A DNA stretch of 64,000 nucleotides from Candidatus Olsenella pullistercoris (GTDB lineage Bacteria > Actinomycetota > Coriobacteriia > Coriobacteriales > Atopobiaceae). Positions 26,188 to 35,284 of the stretch are shown piece after piece (positions within the stretch are counted from its first letter, which is position 1; every line of letters begins with the position of its first letter). The notes under the pieces were generated by a model, which had not been told where the DNA came from, searched no databases, and worked only from the letters and a program-made list of their open reading frames with translations. A program made the position numbers and the translations under genes. The DNA lies in contig DXBM01000050.1 in NCBI GenBank assembly GCA_019116525.1, positions 62,001 through 126,000 of the forward strand. The letters run 5' to 3'.

Positions 26188-26904
26188 ATGAAACGACGGA
26201 CGAGACTCGTGGTCTCTGGGGCGCTCGCCCTGCTCGCCGCGGCCGCCTGCGCCCTGTACGGGCAGCAGGTGAGGGAGGAGGCGCAGCGCGTGAGGGCGGA
26301 GGCGCTCGAGCGCTATGGCGGGGAGGTCGTGCGGCTGGTCGTCGCAACAGAGGGCCTGGAGCCAGGGGACGTGGTGAGCAGGGCAAACGTTGCCGAGCGA
26401 GAGTGGGTCGCCGACCTTGCCCCGCAGGGCGCCGTGACGGGAATCGACGAGGTGCTCGGCTCCGAGGTGACGGTGCCCGCGGCCGCGGGCGCGCCGCTCA
26501 CGTCGCTCAACTTTCGGGAGAGGGCGGACGCGGTCGAGGTGCCGGAGGGCGCAGTTGCCATAAGCGTCGCCCTGACGGACGACCTGGGCCTGCCCCGTTC
26601 CGCGGAAGCGGGCTCCGTCCTCGTGGCGTACGAGGTCGCCGATGACGGGGTGCGCCTCATTGCGGGTGACGTCGAGGTGATAGAGGCGCCTGTGGACACA
26701 GGCGGCCTCATGACAACAGGGGAGCTCACCATTGCGGTGGCGCCCGAGGACGTGGCGAGCGTGCTCGCCGCGGGCGCCTCCGGGGCGCTCAGGCTCGCGC
26801 TGCCCTCGGAGGGGGCGACGGGGCTTCCCGAGGAGCAGTTGCAGGCGCCCACGGAGGTGGGCTCTGAGGGCGCGACCGCGCCGGAGGGAGGGGAGGCCCA
26901 GTGA
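26188..26904 (+). CDS. cpaB: Tad pilus assembly protein CpaB/RcpC-like
   Basis: A 238-residue membrane-anchored protein: one N-terminal helix (LVVSGALALLAAAACALY), then a SAF-like domain with VVATEGLEPGDVVSRANVAER and VPAAAGAPL. In Tad systems CpaB/RcpC is a periplasmic or cell-surface accessory to the pilus export machine. The ATG at 26188 follows AGGGGGCAGGG and removes an unlikely basic extension. It is the first gene of the operon and its stop overlaps the next start (GTGA). Confidence 0.8.
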   Translation: MKRRTRLVVSGALALLAAAACALYGQQVREEAQRVRAEALERYGGEVVRLVVATEGLEPGDVVSRANVAEREWVADLAPQGAVTGIDEVLGSEVTVPAAAGAPLTSLNFRERADAVEVPEGAVAISVALTDDLGLPRSAEAGSVLVAYEVADDGVRLIAGDVEVIEAPVDTGGLMTTGELTIAVAPEDVASVLAAGASGALRLALPSEGATGLPEEQLQAPTEVGSEGATAPEGGEAQ

Positions 26905-28163
26905 GCGACTGGCTGATTGTGTGCCCGCAGGAGCGCAGGGAGGACCTCGCGCGAGCGGCGAAGGGGGTTGACCGCGGTGCGCGCCCGCTCTTCGTGGGCA
27001 GCGCCGACGCGCTGCGCAGAACCGTCGCCGGCTCCGCGCCCGGGGAGTTCTGCGTCATGGTGGGGCCTGTGGGCGAGGGCGTCTCCGACGTTAACCTCGC
27101 GGCGGCCGTCGTGCGAGACGGCGGGGCGCAACGGGTTGTTCTCGCGAGCGACGGGGCGTCGGGATCTCTCAGGTCGCGCGCCTCGCGCGCGGGGATAGAG
27201 CAGGTGATTGACCTCTCCGAGCTGGCAGGGGGCGGCGCTGGCGTGAGCCCGGATGGAGAGGACGGGGGTCCTGTCGCGTGCGCGCCCGCGCCGTCCCCGC
27301 CGCCTTGCGAGAAGGCTGACGTTCCTGAGGTCGTGCCGCGCCGCGGTGCCGTGATCGCGCTCTGCTCGGGGCGCGGCGGCGTCGGCAAGACCTCGGTAGC
27401 CGCCGTCGCCTGTGCCCAGGCGGCCAGCTGGGGCATGAGGGCCTGCCTGCTCGACCTCGACCTCTCGTGCGGGAACGCGCACAGCCTCTTTGGGGTGTCC
27501 CGAGGGCCTGACCTCGCGCGGGCCGTCGGCTCGAGCGAGCCGCTCGCGCAGACGGCGCATCGCCTCGCGCGGGCCGCCTCACCGGGCGTGAGCGTCGTCG
27601 GCCCGTGCGAGCGCCCGGAGGACGCCGAGCTTGTCGCCCCGCGCGCCTCGGAGCTCATCGAGGCGCTGGCGAGCGAGTTCGACCTCGTGGTCGTGGACTC
27701 CTCGACCACGTTCACGGACGCTGTGGCGCAGGCGACGCAGACGGCGGACCGGCTCGTGCTGGTATCCGACGCGCGTCGGGGCTCCGTTGCGTCCCTCGCC
27801 CGGGCGAGCGGGCTCGCCGTGCGTCTCGGCGTTGCCCGGACGCGCATTGCCCGCCTCGAGAACCGCACGGATCCACGGGCCCGGCGCGAGCCGGTGGCGG
27901 GCAGGGCGGAGGTGGGGCTCGAGGTCGCGCGCGTCCTGCGCGTGAGCGAGGGCGGTCCCGAGGTGGACGAGCTTCTCGGTGCGGGCCAGGCGAGCGACCT
28001 GGCGGAGATGGGAGGGCCGTTCGCGGACTCGGTTGCCGCGGCCCTCGCCCAGCTGCTCCTGGAGCTGGGCAGGCTGCCCGAGTGCGAGCGCGCGCGACGC
28101 GCGGCGCAGCCGGGACCGCGCGGATGGAGGGGGCTCCTGAGGATGAGGGGGGAGGCGAGCTAG
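26901..28163 (+). CDS. TadZ/CpaE-like MinD-family ATPase
   Basis: A 420-residue protein with an N-terminal receiver-like domain of degenerate type (residues about 1-110), a linker, and a ParA/MinD ATPase domain. The deviant Walker A SGRGGVGKTS lies near residues 155-165, and LLDLDLSCGN follows. In Tad systems TadZ/CpaE places the pilus machine at a pole or focus. The GTG start overlaps the cpaB stop and the gene is followed immediately by cpaF. Confidence 0.82.
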   Translation: MSDWLIVCPQERREDLARAAKGVDRGARPLFVGSADALRRTVAGSAPGEFCVMVGPVGEGVSDVNLAAAVVRDGGAQRVVLASDGASGSLRSRASRAGIEQVIDLSELAGGGAGVSPDGEDGGPVACAPAPSPPPCEKADVPEVVPRRGAVIALCSGRGGVGKTSVAAVACAQAASWGMRACLLDLDLSCGNAHSLFGVSRGPDLARAVGSSEPLAQTAHRLARAASPGVSVVGPCERPEDAELVAPRASELIEALASEFDLVVVDSSTTFTDAVAQATQTADRLVLVSDARRGSVASLARASGLAVRLGVARTRIARLENRTDPRARREPVAGRAEVGLEVARVLRVSEGGPEVDELLGAGQASDLAEMGGPFADSVAAALAQLLLELGRLPECERARRAAQPGPRGWRGLLRMRGEAS

Positions 28164-29492
28164 GTGAGTGTTCTGGAGCGAGTGAGGGAGGCCGGCGCCA
28201 CGCTCGGCCAGGGGAGGGAGCCCGGTTCCGCCGCGCGGCTGCGCGATGCCAGGGAGCGCCTCAAGTCGTCCCTGATTGAGCGCCTGGGGCTCGCGACGAT
28301 CGCGGGCATGCTCTCGGGCGAGGAGGCCCCGCGAGTCAGATCCGAGCTCGTCGTCGCCCTCGAGGCGATCCTCAACACCCAGGGCTTTGAGGGACTCTCC
28401 CCCGAGGAGCGCTCCGAGGCGGTGCGTCGGGTCGTCGACGAGGTGTGCGGGCTCGGGCCCATCCAGCCGCTGCTCGAGGACGACGAGATAACCGAGGTGA
28501 TGATCAACGGCTGCGACTCCCTCTTCTACGAGAGGGGCGGGGAGCTCCTGCCCGCCGACGCCTCCTTTGACTCCCCCGAGCAGATCATGATCGTGATCGA
28601 CCGCATTCTGGCGCCGCTCGGGCGCAGACTCGATCGGGCAAGCCCTCTCGTGAGCGCCCGGCTTGCGAACGGGGACCGCGTGAACGCCGTGGCGGCGCCC
28701 ATCGCGGTGGACGGCCCTGCGGTCACGATTCGCAAGTTCTCGGACCGCGTGCGCACGCTCGAGGCGCTCGTGGACGGTGGGTCGATGCCGGGGTGGCTCG
28801 CAACGCTGCTCGGCTGGGCAGTGAGGGCGCGACGCTCCATTGCCGTGGCAGGGGCGACGGGCTCGGGGAAGACCACGCTGCTCAACGCCCTCTCGTGCGA
28901 GATTCCGCTCGGCGAGAGGATCGTGACCATCGAGGACTCCGCTGAGCTGCGCTTTGACGCGCACCCCAACGTGGTACGCCTCGAGGCGAGGGACAGCTCG
29001 ATCGAGGGCGTCGGCGAGGTCACGATTCGGGACCTGGTGAGAAACGCGCTACGCATGCGGCCTGACCGGATCGTCGTGGGCGAGGTGCGGGGCGCGGAGT
29101 GCGTGGACATGCTCACGGCGCTCTCGACGGGCCACGACGGGTCCCTGACGACCCTGCACGCGGGGAGTGCCGAGGAGGCGGTGATGCGCCTCGTCCTCAT
29201 GGCGCGCTTTGGCATGGACCTGCCGACCGCGCTGATAGAGGAGCAGATCGCGATGGCAATAGACCTGATCGTGGTGACGCGTCGCCTTGCGAGCGGGGAG
29301 CGCCTCGTCTCGTCGCTGACGGAGGTGTCGCGTGGGGAGGGCGGCGAGGCGGTACTCACGGAGTGCGTCGCCCATGACCCGACGACCTCCTCGTGGTCAC
29401 TCTCGCGGGAGCCGTCGTTCGTGGGGGTGGCCCTCGAGGCGGGGACGCTCTCGCGGGAGGAGGTGGAGGCATGGAGGTCGCGCTTGTCCTGA
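28164..29492 (+). CDS. cpaF: Tad pilus secretion ATPase TadA/CpaF
   Basis: A 442-residue GspE/VirB11-type ATPase that powers Flp pilus assembly. It has the CpaF N-terminal segment (GLGPIQPLLEDDEITEVMINGCD), Walker A GATGSGKTTLLNAL near residue 230, the Asp box TIEDSAELR, Walker B with MRPDRIVVGEVRG, and the His box STGHDGSLTTLHA. It starts with GTG directly after the previous stop and overlaps tadB by 22 bp. Confidence 0.95.
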   Translation: MSVLERVREAGATLGQGREPGSAARLRDARERLKSSLIERLGLATIAGMLSGEEAPRVRSELVVALEAILNTQGFEGLSPEERSEAVRRVVDEVCGLGPIQPLLEDDEITEVMINGCDSLFYERGGELLPADASFDSPEQIMIVIDRILAPLGRRLDRASPLVSARLANGDRVNAVAAPIAVDGPAVTIRKFSDRVRTLEALVDGGSMPGWLATLLGWAVRARRSIAVAGATGSGKTTLLNALSCEIPLGERIVTIEDSAELRFDAHPNVVRLEARDSSIEGVGEVTIRDLVRNALRMRPDRIVVGEVRGAECVDMLTALSTGHDGSLTTLHAGSAEEAVMRLVLMARFGMDLPTALIEEQIAMAIDLIVVTRRLASGERLVSSLTEVSRGEGGEAVLTECVAHDPTTSSWSLSREPSFVGVALEAGTLSREEVEAWRSRLS

Positions 29493-30409
29493 CCACAGGA
29501 CTTCTCGCCGGGCTGAGCTCGCTCGCGCTGCTCGGTGGCGAGGCGCTCACGCCGCTCGCCGCGGGGCGCGCGGCGAGGGTGCTGTCCCTGCGCGCCCTGC
29601 GCCTGCTGCGCAGGCTGTCCGCGACGTGGCTCGTCGACCGCGCCCTGAGGTGGGGCGCTGCGGCGGCCCTGGCGAGCGAGCTGTCCCAGCGTGACGTCCC
29701 GCGTGCGCTGGGGATGGGGCGCGCCGAGGTGGCCGCTGCCCTCATGTGCGCCCTTGCGCTCGGCTCTCTCGCCGCCGCGGCGCTCCTTGGCTCACCCGTG
29801 GCGGGCGTCGCCGCCGGGTGTCTCGCCGTAGCCTGCTGCGGAGCGCGCGACGCCTCTCGCAGGAGGCGGGTCCGCAGGGAGGTCGTTGCCGCCATGCCGG
29901 GCGTGTACCGAACGCTCGCCGTGGCGCTGGGCTCCGGCCAGACGCTTGCGCAGGCTGTCGAGTACGTGGGTGCCCACGAGCGCGGCCGCGCGGGCGCCGT
30001 CTTTGGTCGCATGTCGCTCAGGCTCCGCTGCGGGATGGGGACGGAGCAAGCCGTGGAGCTTCTCGCCGGGGAGCTTGAGGTTCCCGGCGCGCGACTCCTC
30101 GCGGCGGCGCTCGTGATCTCTCATCGCACGGGCAGCCCGCTGCGGGAGCTCCTCGCCCGCTCCGCCCGTCTCGCCGAGCGGCAGGGAGAGTTCGAGCGCC
30201 TGCTGTCAGTCAAGACGGCGCAGGTCAGGCTCTCGGTCCGCATCGTGTGCGCCCTGCCCGCCGCGATGCTGGCGATCTTGGCGCTCGTCTCGCCGGACTT
30301 TCAGCGGGGCCTCCTCACCCCAGTCGGGGTGGGGTGCGTGGCGCTTGCCGTTGCGCTTGACCTGGCGGCGCTCGCGATCATCGGGCGCATGGTGCGCGGG
30401 GTCCTGTGA
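29471..30409 (+). CDS. tadB: Tad pilus inner-membrane platform protein TadB
   Basis: A 312-residue type II secretion F-domain protein. Membrane segments flank a cytoplasmic helical domain containing VVAAMPGVYRTLAVALGSGQTLAQAVEYV, the T2SSF signature of a TadB/GspF half. The ATG at 29471, after GGGAGGAGGTGGAGG, is chosen; it lies inside the end of cpaF. It forms the membrane platform with TadC. Confidence 0.87.
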   Translation: MEVALVLTTGLLAGLSSLALLGGEALTPLAAGRAARVLSLRALRLLRRLSATWLVDRALRWGAAAALASELSQRDVPRALGMGRAEVAAALMCALALGSLAAAALLGSPVAGVAAGCLAVACCGARDASRRRRVRREVVAAMPGVYRTLAVALGSGQTLAQAVEYVGAHERGRAGAVFGRMSLRLRCGMGTEQAVELLAGELEVPGARLLAAALVISHRTGSPLRELLARSARLAERQGEFERLLSVKTAQVRLSVRIVCALPAAMLAILALVSPDFQRGLLTPVGVGCVALAVALDLAALAIIGRMVRGVL

Positions 30410-31047
30410 TGGCGCCGCAGCTGCTCGTGGTCGCGGCGGGGGCCTGTGCCGGCGCCGCGGCGCTGGTTCTCACGGGGACGCGCCGCCCGTGGCGCCCCGT
30501 GATGCGAGGGCGGAGCGGTCCTCGTGAGCTGGCGCGCGCCCTCGAGCGCCTCCCGCCGCTCAGGAGGGCGCTCAGGTCGGCGGAGCGCGCCGCGCGACGG
30601 GCGTCGTGCCTCGAGGAGCTGCCCGTGCTTCTCGACGTGGTGACGCTCGGGCTCTCGGCCGGCCTGTCCTTTGACTCGTCGCTCGAGCTGTACTGCTCGA
30701 GGTATGACAACGAGCTCTCCCGCGCGTTCTCGGGGGCGATGCTCGAGTGGAGGGTCGGGGCGGCCACCCGGGAGGAGGCTCTCTCGCGCCTCGCGGGAGA
30801 TGTGGGCGTCGCGGCGCTCGAGCGCTTCGCGTCCATGGTGGGTGAGGCGCTTGCGTTTGGCACTCCGCTCGCCGGGGAGCTCGAGAGGCAGGCGGAGCTC
30901 CTGCGAGAGGAGCAGCGCGCGCAGGTCGAGGAGGAGATCGAGCGCGTGCCCGTGAAGATGCTCGTCCCGCTTGGGACGCTGATCGTCCCGGCGATGTTCC
31001 TTGCGGTGCTGGGCCCGCTGCTGGGCTCCGCACTCGTGGTCACGTAG
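30409..31047 (+). CDS. tadC: Tad pilus inner-membrane platform protein TadC
   Basis: A second T2SSF protein of 212 residues, shorter than typical TadC. LEELPVLLDVVTLGLSAGLSF begins the F-domain and two hydrophobic C-terminal segments end it (MLVPLGTLIVPAMFLAVLGPLLG). Start ATG overlaps the tadB stop by one base; an overlapping GTG at 30406 would add one residue. Confidence 0.85.
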   Translation: MAPQLLVVAAGACAGAAALVLTGTRRPWRPVMRGRSGPRELARALERLPPLRRALRSAERAARRASCLEELPVLLDVVTLGLSAGLSFDSSLELYCSRYDNELSRAFSGAMLEWRVGAATREEALSRLAGDVGVAALERFASMVGEALAFGTPLAGELERQAELLREEQRAQVEEEIERVPVKMLVPLGTLIVPAMFLAVLGPLLGSALVVT

Positions 31048-31076
31048 TCACGTAGGCTCCGGCGAAGGGAGAAGAG

Positions 31077-31271
31077 ATGGGAAGGCGGCTGGTCGGCTTG
31101 GCAGGGTCTCTGGTGGGAGGACTCACTCGGGACGAGCGGGGCCAGGGGACGACGGAGTACGCGATCCTGGTGGGCGTCCTCGTGGTCATAGCCATCGTTG
31201 CCGTGCTAGCGTTCCGCGACCGGGTCTCCGAGCTGTGGAACGCCATCGCGACGGGCATCAACTCGCTGTGA
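31077..31271 (+). CDS. flp: Flp-type pilin
   Basis: A 64-residue class IVb prepilin, the main subunit of the Tad pilus. The leader ends in DERG, with predicted cleavage G22|Q23. The mature protein begins QGTTEYAILVGVLVVIAIVAV, with Glu at +5 followed by Tyr as in Flp pilins. Start is ATG after GGGAGAAG. It is too small for anything but pilin structure, and its place after tadC fits. No prepilin peptidase gene is in the window. Confidence 0.93.
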   Translation: MGRRLVGLAGSLVGGLTRDERGQGTTEYAILVGVLVVIAIVAVLAFRDRVSELWNAIATGINSL

Positions 31272-31705
31272 GGCGCCGGTTGGGGCGCTGCCTGTTCGTT
31301 GGGCTTCTCGTCTGCGCGCTCGCTGGGCTCGCTGTTGGCGCGCTGTCACCCGGGGGAGGGGAGGCGGGACCGTCACCTGACGGGGAGGCTTTGGTGCGGG
31401 AGGAGGGCGAGCGGACGCGGGGAACGATCGCGGGTGCCGTGGGGGCGGCGGACGTTTCGAGGAGGGAGAGCGAGCAGGGGGTTGGGCACGAGGCGGCCCG
31501 CGCTCTCGAGGAGCTGCGCGAGCGCGGGGACTGCGTGCTCGTGCGGTCGGGGTACCTGGATCTCTCGGGAAGGGTGTGGGGATGCGTGGTTCAGGGAGCG
31601 GGCTGGTCAGAGGTGCGCCTCGTCAGCGGAGGGGCGTCGGGGTGCGAGGTCGTCACCCTGCGCATGGAGGCGAGCGAGGTCCGCGCGGCGCTCGGGGTGC
31701 CGTAG
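31268..31705 (+). CDS. Small membrane-anchored protein of the Tad operon
   Basis: A 145-residue protein of unknown family. It starts with GTG overlapping the flp stop. Residues 2-8 are basic (RRRLGR), then one hydrophobic helix (CLFVGLLVCALAGLAVGAL) and an extracytoplasmic Glu/Arg-rich domain ending in a small beta-like region (DCVLVRSGYLDLSGRVWGCVV). The position between two pilin-like genes and tight coupling point to a pilus accessory role. I do not recognise the family. Confidence 0.65.
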   Translation: MRRRLGRCLFVGLLVCALAGLAVGALSPGGGEAGPSPDGEALVREEGERTRGTIAGAVGAADVSRRESEQGVGHEAARALEELRERGDCVLVRSGYLDLSGRVWGCVVQGAGWSEVRLVSGGASGCEVVTLRMEASEVRAALGVP

Positions 31706-31896
31706 CGGACGAGCGGGGGCAGGCGACCGTGGAGTACCTGGTCGTCCTCGGTGCCTTTCTGGCTATGCTCCTGGCCCTCGGGGCGCTCTGGCGCGCGGGG
31801 AGCGAGGGGGACCTCGTCCAGCTCGCTGCGGACTCTGCCTCCCACGGTCTGGGCCAGGGGACGGTTCCCCTGCTCAAGGACGTACTGGGGTACTGA
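31642..31896 (+). CDS. Second pilin-like/pseudopilin protein
   Basis: An approximately 84-residue protein with the prepilin pattern VADERG|QATVEYLVVLG followed by a hydrophobic helix (AFLAMLLALGALW). Glu at +5 and Tyr at +6 match the Flp rule. The start is uncertain: GTG at 31642 gives a short leader, while ATG at 31582 has a better ribosome binding site but a long basic leader; both overlap the upstream gene. It may be a minor pilin or a short TadE-like protein. Confidence 0.65.
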   Translation: MRGRHPAHGGERGPRGARGAVADERGQATVEYLVVLGAFLAMLLALGALWRAGSEGDLVQLAADSASHGLGQGTVPLLKDVLGY

Positions 31897-31897
31897 G

Positions 31898-32371
31898 GTG
31901 GGCGCGCGAGAGGACCGTGGTGGCCAGATGAGCGTGGAGGCGGCGCTGCTCGTCCCTGTCGTGCTCGCGCTTGTCGCGCTGCTCGCCCAGCCGGCGTGCG
32001 TGCTCTACGCGCGCGCCGTCATGGCGGCGACGGCGGGGGAGCTGTGCCGCCTCGCGGCGACTGCCCGCTGCGACGAGGGGGAGGTTCGCGACTATGCGCT
32101 CCGGCGCCTTGCGGCCGTCCCCGACGTGGCGATCTTTCACGAGGGCGGCCCGGGGGCGTGGGACGTGACCGTCGAGGGGCCGGACGAGCGGGGCATCGTC
32201 ACGGCGTCGATCGAGGGGAGGGTGCGGCCGCTCCCGTTGCTCGGTGCGCTGGTCGCGCCCCTGGGGGCGCAGGAGGACGGGTGCGTGGTCGTGTGCGTGG
32301 AGGTGACGGCGGAGACGAGGCCCGAGTGGCTGGAAGGAGGCTACGATGACTGGATCGAGGTGTGGGAGTGA
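31898..32371 (+). CDS. TadE-like minor pseudopilin
   Basis: A 157-residue protein. GGQMSVEAALLVPVVLALVALLAQPA at residues about 9-34 is the TadE signature, again with Glu at +5 after Gly. The C-terminal part is soluble and extracytoplasmic. The GTG start, two bases after the previous stop, leaves a short leader. TadE proteins are processed like pilins and help to assemble Flp pili. Confidence 0.78.
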   Translation: MGAREDRGGQMSVEAALLVPVVLALVALLAQPACVLYARAVMAATAGELCRLAATARCDEGEVRDYALRRLAAVPDVAIFHEGGPGAWDVTVEGPDERGIVTASIEGRVRPLPLLGALVAPLGAQEDGCVVVCVEVTAETRPEWLEGGYDDWIEVWE

Positions 32372-34406
32372 GGCCGCGCGCCGCGCGCCTCTCGCCCTCT
32401 CGGCGTTCAGGGACGATGAGGGTGGGTTCACGACCGTCGCCATGGCGCTCGCGCTGCTCCTGAGCGTCACGCTCGCGTTCTCCGCGGCAGCGGCGGGGTG
32501 GGTGGCGTCGCGCTCCTCGCAGGTGCAGCGCGTTGCGGACGCGACGGCCGTGGCGGGGGCCAACGTCGTGGCGTCGTTTTCCACGGTCGCCCAGGTTCTT
32601 GACGCCTGCGTGCTGAGCATGGGGCTTGCGGGACTCGTCACCCTGGGGGCGGGCCTCGTTGTCTCGTGCGTCCCGGGGCTCTCTGTCGCGGGGGCGGAGC
32701 TGTGCGCGACGGGAGGGCGCGTGCTCGAGTCCCGCCGCGGCCTTGCGAGGAGCTCTGCCGAGGGGCTGGAGAGGCTCGAGGGCGCCCTGCCGGCGCTCAT
32801 CGTTGCCAACTCCGCCTCGTGCGCCTCCGCCAACTCTGAGGGAAGCATCTCGTACCTGGGCTGTGCCGTCCCGCTTCCCGTGACCTCGGCGTCGGACTTC
32901 TCGGCGCTCGAGGCCGAGGTGTCCGACGAGGGCCTCGAGGGGCTCTCCGCCGAGATGCGTGCTGCCTCGGAGGAGCTCGAGGCAGCGAGCGCGCGTGCCC
33001 GGGAGGCGCTCGAGCGGGGGTGGCGCGCCGACTGCGGCTCCGAGCCCCACTGCCTCTGGGAGCGCGCGGAAACGCTCGCCGGGCTCTCGTCGGCGGAGAA
33101 CCCGCGCTACGTCACGGCGGACTCATGGACCTTCGGCGCGCCGCTCGCTCGCGCGAGGAGCTACTACGCGGCGCGGCTCGCCGCCCAGCGCGTGGAGGGG
33201 GAGAGCGCCGAGGAGCTCACCGACGCCGCCTGTCGTCGAGCCTTCTACGCCTATGCGCTCGACCGGGTGAGGGAAGGCTCCTATGTTGAGCGCGCTGACG
33301 GCACCGTTGTCGCCGACCTTCCCTCGTTGCCGAGCAGTGCGGACGAGACTCGTGAGACCGAGCTCTTCGTCTCTCCCGACTGGCCGTGCACCATGGAGGG
33401 CGGTGCGAGGACCTTGCACTGCGCGACGTCGTGCCCCGGAGCCCTCGGCGAGCCGGCGGGGACCGCGTCTCTCGCCGACCTTGACCGGGGCGTCGTCTCC
33501 CGCTGTGCCGCCTGCGGCATGGACGTGGGGGAGCTGGGCCGTGTGGCGGCGGCGTCCACGCCCATCGCGAACGGGTTCGAGCACCACTGGGAGGCCATCG
33601 TGGAGGCATCGGAGGACTACGAGCGCGCCGTCGCGGAGCGGTCGGAGGCGGAGTCCAGGCTCAGGGAGCTCGCGGAGCGGGGAGCGGACGACTTCGACCG
33701 GGCACTCGACCAGCTTGCCGTGGAGCGGCCCGCGCTCTGCCCGCCGGGGGCATGGGGGTGCGTTGCCGTGGTAGGCCGTGGCGAGGGGGCAACCGTGCTC
33801 ACGGAGCTCACGCGAGCGTTCCTCTCCGAGCAGGAGCTTCCTGCCGGGGTCGCCGTCTCGGCCGCGACGCTCGCCCCTGACGACGGGACGGCCGAGAACA
33901 ACGTCCTCTCGAGCTTTCTCGACGCGCTCGTCGCTGGGGACTCTGTGCTCGCCGGGGCGGCAGACGGCGTCCTTGGGCTCTGGGGGGAGCTTCTGGTGGG
34001 GTACGGCTCCGCTGCGCACGGGGCTGGCGAGGTGGCGAGCGAGTTTCTCGACGGCTTGGACGGCGTGCTGGGAGGCTCCGTCGGCGCATGGCTTCGTGAC
34101 AGGCTCTCGGGAATCGTCGAGGCGGCGGGTCTCGCTCCCGTGGACATGCGTCTCCGGCGGCCGGTGCTCGTCAATACGCAGGACGTTCTCGACCAGGCGG
34201 GACTCGACCACGCGTCGGGGGTGCGCGAGCTCCTGGCCGCGCTCCCCGACTCAGCCTCGGCTGAGGACCTGGCGCGCTCGCTTGGGGTCCCGTCCCTGAC
34301 GGGCGGCGCGGGCGGCAGGATGGTCGTGGCGGAGGTCCCCCTCCCGGGGACGGGTGTCTCGATCCCCTTGAGCGTCGATCTCTCGCGGCTGGCGGGTGCG
34401 GCATGA
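32346..34406 (+). CDS. TadG-like large pilus-associated protein
   Basis: A 686-residue protein with an N-terminal TadG-like segment (DDEGGFTTVAMALALLLSVTLAF) that lacks the Glu of prepilins. A long extracytoplasmic region follows with many Ala/Glu coiled stretches and about a dozen cysteines in CxxC-like spacings (for example CAACG). No von Willebrand A domain is evident, unlike proteobacterial TadG. It could be a tip or anchoring component. It starts within tadE and is coupled to the next gene (ATGA). Confidence 0.65.
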   Translation: MTGSRCGSEAARRAPLALSAFRDDEGGFTTVAMALALLLSVTLAFSAAAAGWVASRSSQVQRVADATAVAGANVVASFSTVAQVLDACVLSMGLAGLVTLGAGLVVSCVPGLSVAGAELCATGGRVLESRRGLARSSAEGLERLEGALPALIVANSASCASANSEGSISYLGCAVPLPVTSASDFSALEAEVSDEGLEGLSAEMRAASEELEAASARAREALERGWRADCGSEPHCLWERAETLAGLSSAENPRYVTADSWTFGAPLARARSYYAARLAAQRVEGESAEELTDAACRRAFYAYALDRVREGSYVERADGTVVADLPSLPSSADETRETELFVSPDWPCTMEGGARTLHCATSCPGALGEPAGTASLADLDRGVVSRCAACGMDVGELGRVAAASTPIANGFEHHWEAIVEASEDYERAVAERSEAESRLRELAERGADDFDRALDQLAVERPALCPPGAWGCVAVVGRGEGATVLTELTRAFLSEQELPAGVAVSAATLAPDDGTAENNVLSSFLDALVAGDSVLAGAADGVLGLWGELLVGYGSAAHGAGEVASEFLDGLDGVLGGSVGAWLRDRLSGIVEAAGLAPVDMRLRRPVLVNTQDVLDQAGLDHASGVRELLAALPDSASAEDLARSLGVPSLTGGAGGRMVVAEVPLPGTGVSIPLSVDLSRLAGAA

Positions 34407-34906
34407 GGGCGCTGCGGGCGAGGGGGCGGGCGGCGCTCGGCGGTGCGCTCGCGCGCGACGAGCGCGGCCAGATGACGGTCGAGCTCGCGGTGATGGCGCC
34501 TGTCGCCATCGTAGTGGCGCTCGTGGTGCTCAACCTGATGGGCTATGTCGAGGCGTGCGCCGCGTTCGACCAGGCCGCCCCCGACGCCGTGCTCGCGCAC
34601 GGGGTGGCACCTGCGGGCGGGCAGGCGCGCGAGGACGCCGAGCGGGAGGTCGCGGACGCGCTCGCGAGCGCGCTCGGCAGAGAGGGCCGCTGCGAGGTCG
34701 AGGTTCGCTGCGAGGACGCCGCCGGCGCCACTGACGACGCGCCTGGGCTCGTCTCGCCGCTGCTCACTCGGTTCGTCTGCACGCTTACCTACCGGCCGTG
34801 GCCGAGCCTTCTGCGCCTGCCCGGGATCTCCCTCGAGTCCCCGCTCGCCCTGCGGCACGAGTGCGACATCGTCGTGGACAGGTACCGGAGCGGGGTGGTG
34901 GTCTGA
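34403..34906 (+). CDS. Second TadE-like pseudopilin
   Basis: A 167-residue protein whose leader ends DERG|QMTVELAVMAPVAIVVALVVLNLMG, the TadE/prepilin pattern with Glu at +5. The exposed C-terminal domain has two cysteines. The ATG overlaps the upstream stop, and the gene is the last clear pilus component of the operon. Confidence 0.8.
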   Translation: MRALRARGRAALGGALARDERGQMTVELAVMAPVAIVVALVVLNLMGYVEACAAFDQAAPDAVLAHGVAPAGGQAREDAEREVADALASALGREGRCEVEVRCEDAAGATDDAPGLVSPLLTRFVCTLTYRPWPSLLRLPGISLESPLALRHECDIVVDRYRSGVVV

Positions 34907-35269
34907 GTGGCAGGGATGGTTCGGGTCGAGTCGGACGAGCGGCCGGAACGCCCCCTGGAGCTCGTCGTGCTGAGCACGTGGGGCGAGCGGCTGCGCGGGC
35001 TTCTCGGCACGGGACCGGACGCAAGGGCGGTGATGCTGCTCAGGTGTCCCTCCGTGCACACGTTCGGCATGACCTACCCAATCGACGTCGCGCTCGTGGG
35101 GGAGCTTGGGGAGGTGCTGCTCGTGCGCAGGGAGGTGCCCCCGCGCGAGGTCGTCTCGCACCCCGAGGCCTGCTGCGCGATCGAGCGGCCCGCGAGCGGA
35201 GGGCCGTGGCCGGAGGAGGGGGAGCACCTGTGGGTCTCCGCGCTGAGCGTGGGGACGAGCGTTCTGTGA
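34907..35269 (+). CDS. DUF192 family protein
   Basis: A 120-residue protein with the DUF192 core: LRGLLG, CPSVHTFGMTYPIDVALVGE and LVRREVPPREVVSHPEACCAIE. The fold is a small beta barrel whose biochemical role is unknown; most homologues are exported, but this one has no signal peptide. It begins with a GTG directly after the second tadE stop, so it is part of the Tad transcript. Confidence 0.8.
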   Translation: MAGMVRVESDERPERPLELVVLSTWGERLRGLLGTGPDARAVMLLRCPSVHTFGMTYPIDVALVGELGEVLLVRREVPPREVVSHPEACCAIERPASGGPWPEEGEHLWVSALSVGTSVL

Positions 35270-35284
35270 GAGGGGAGAGCGAGG

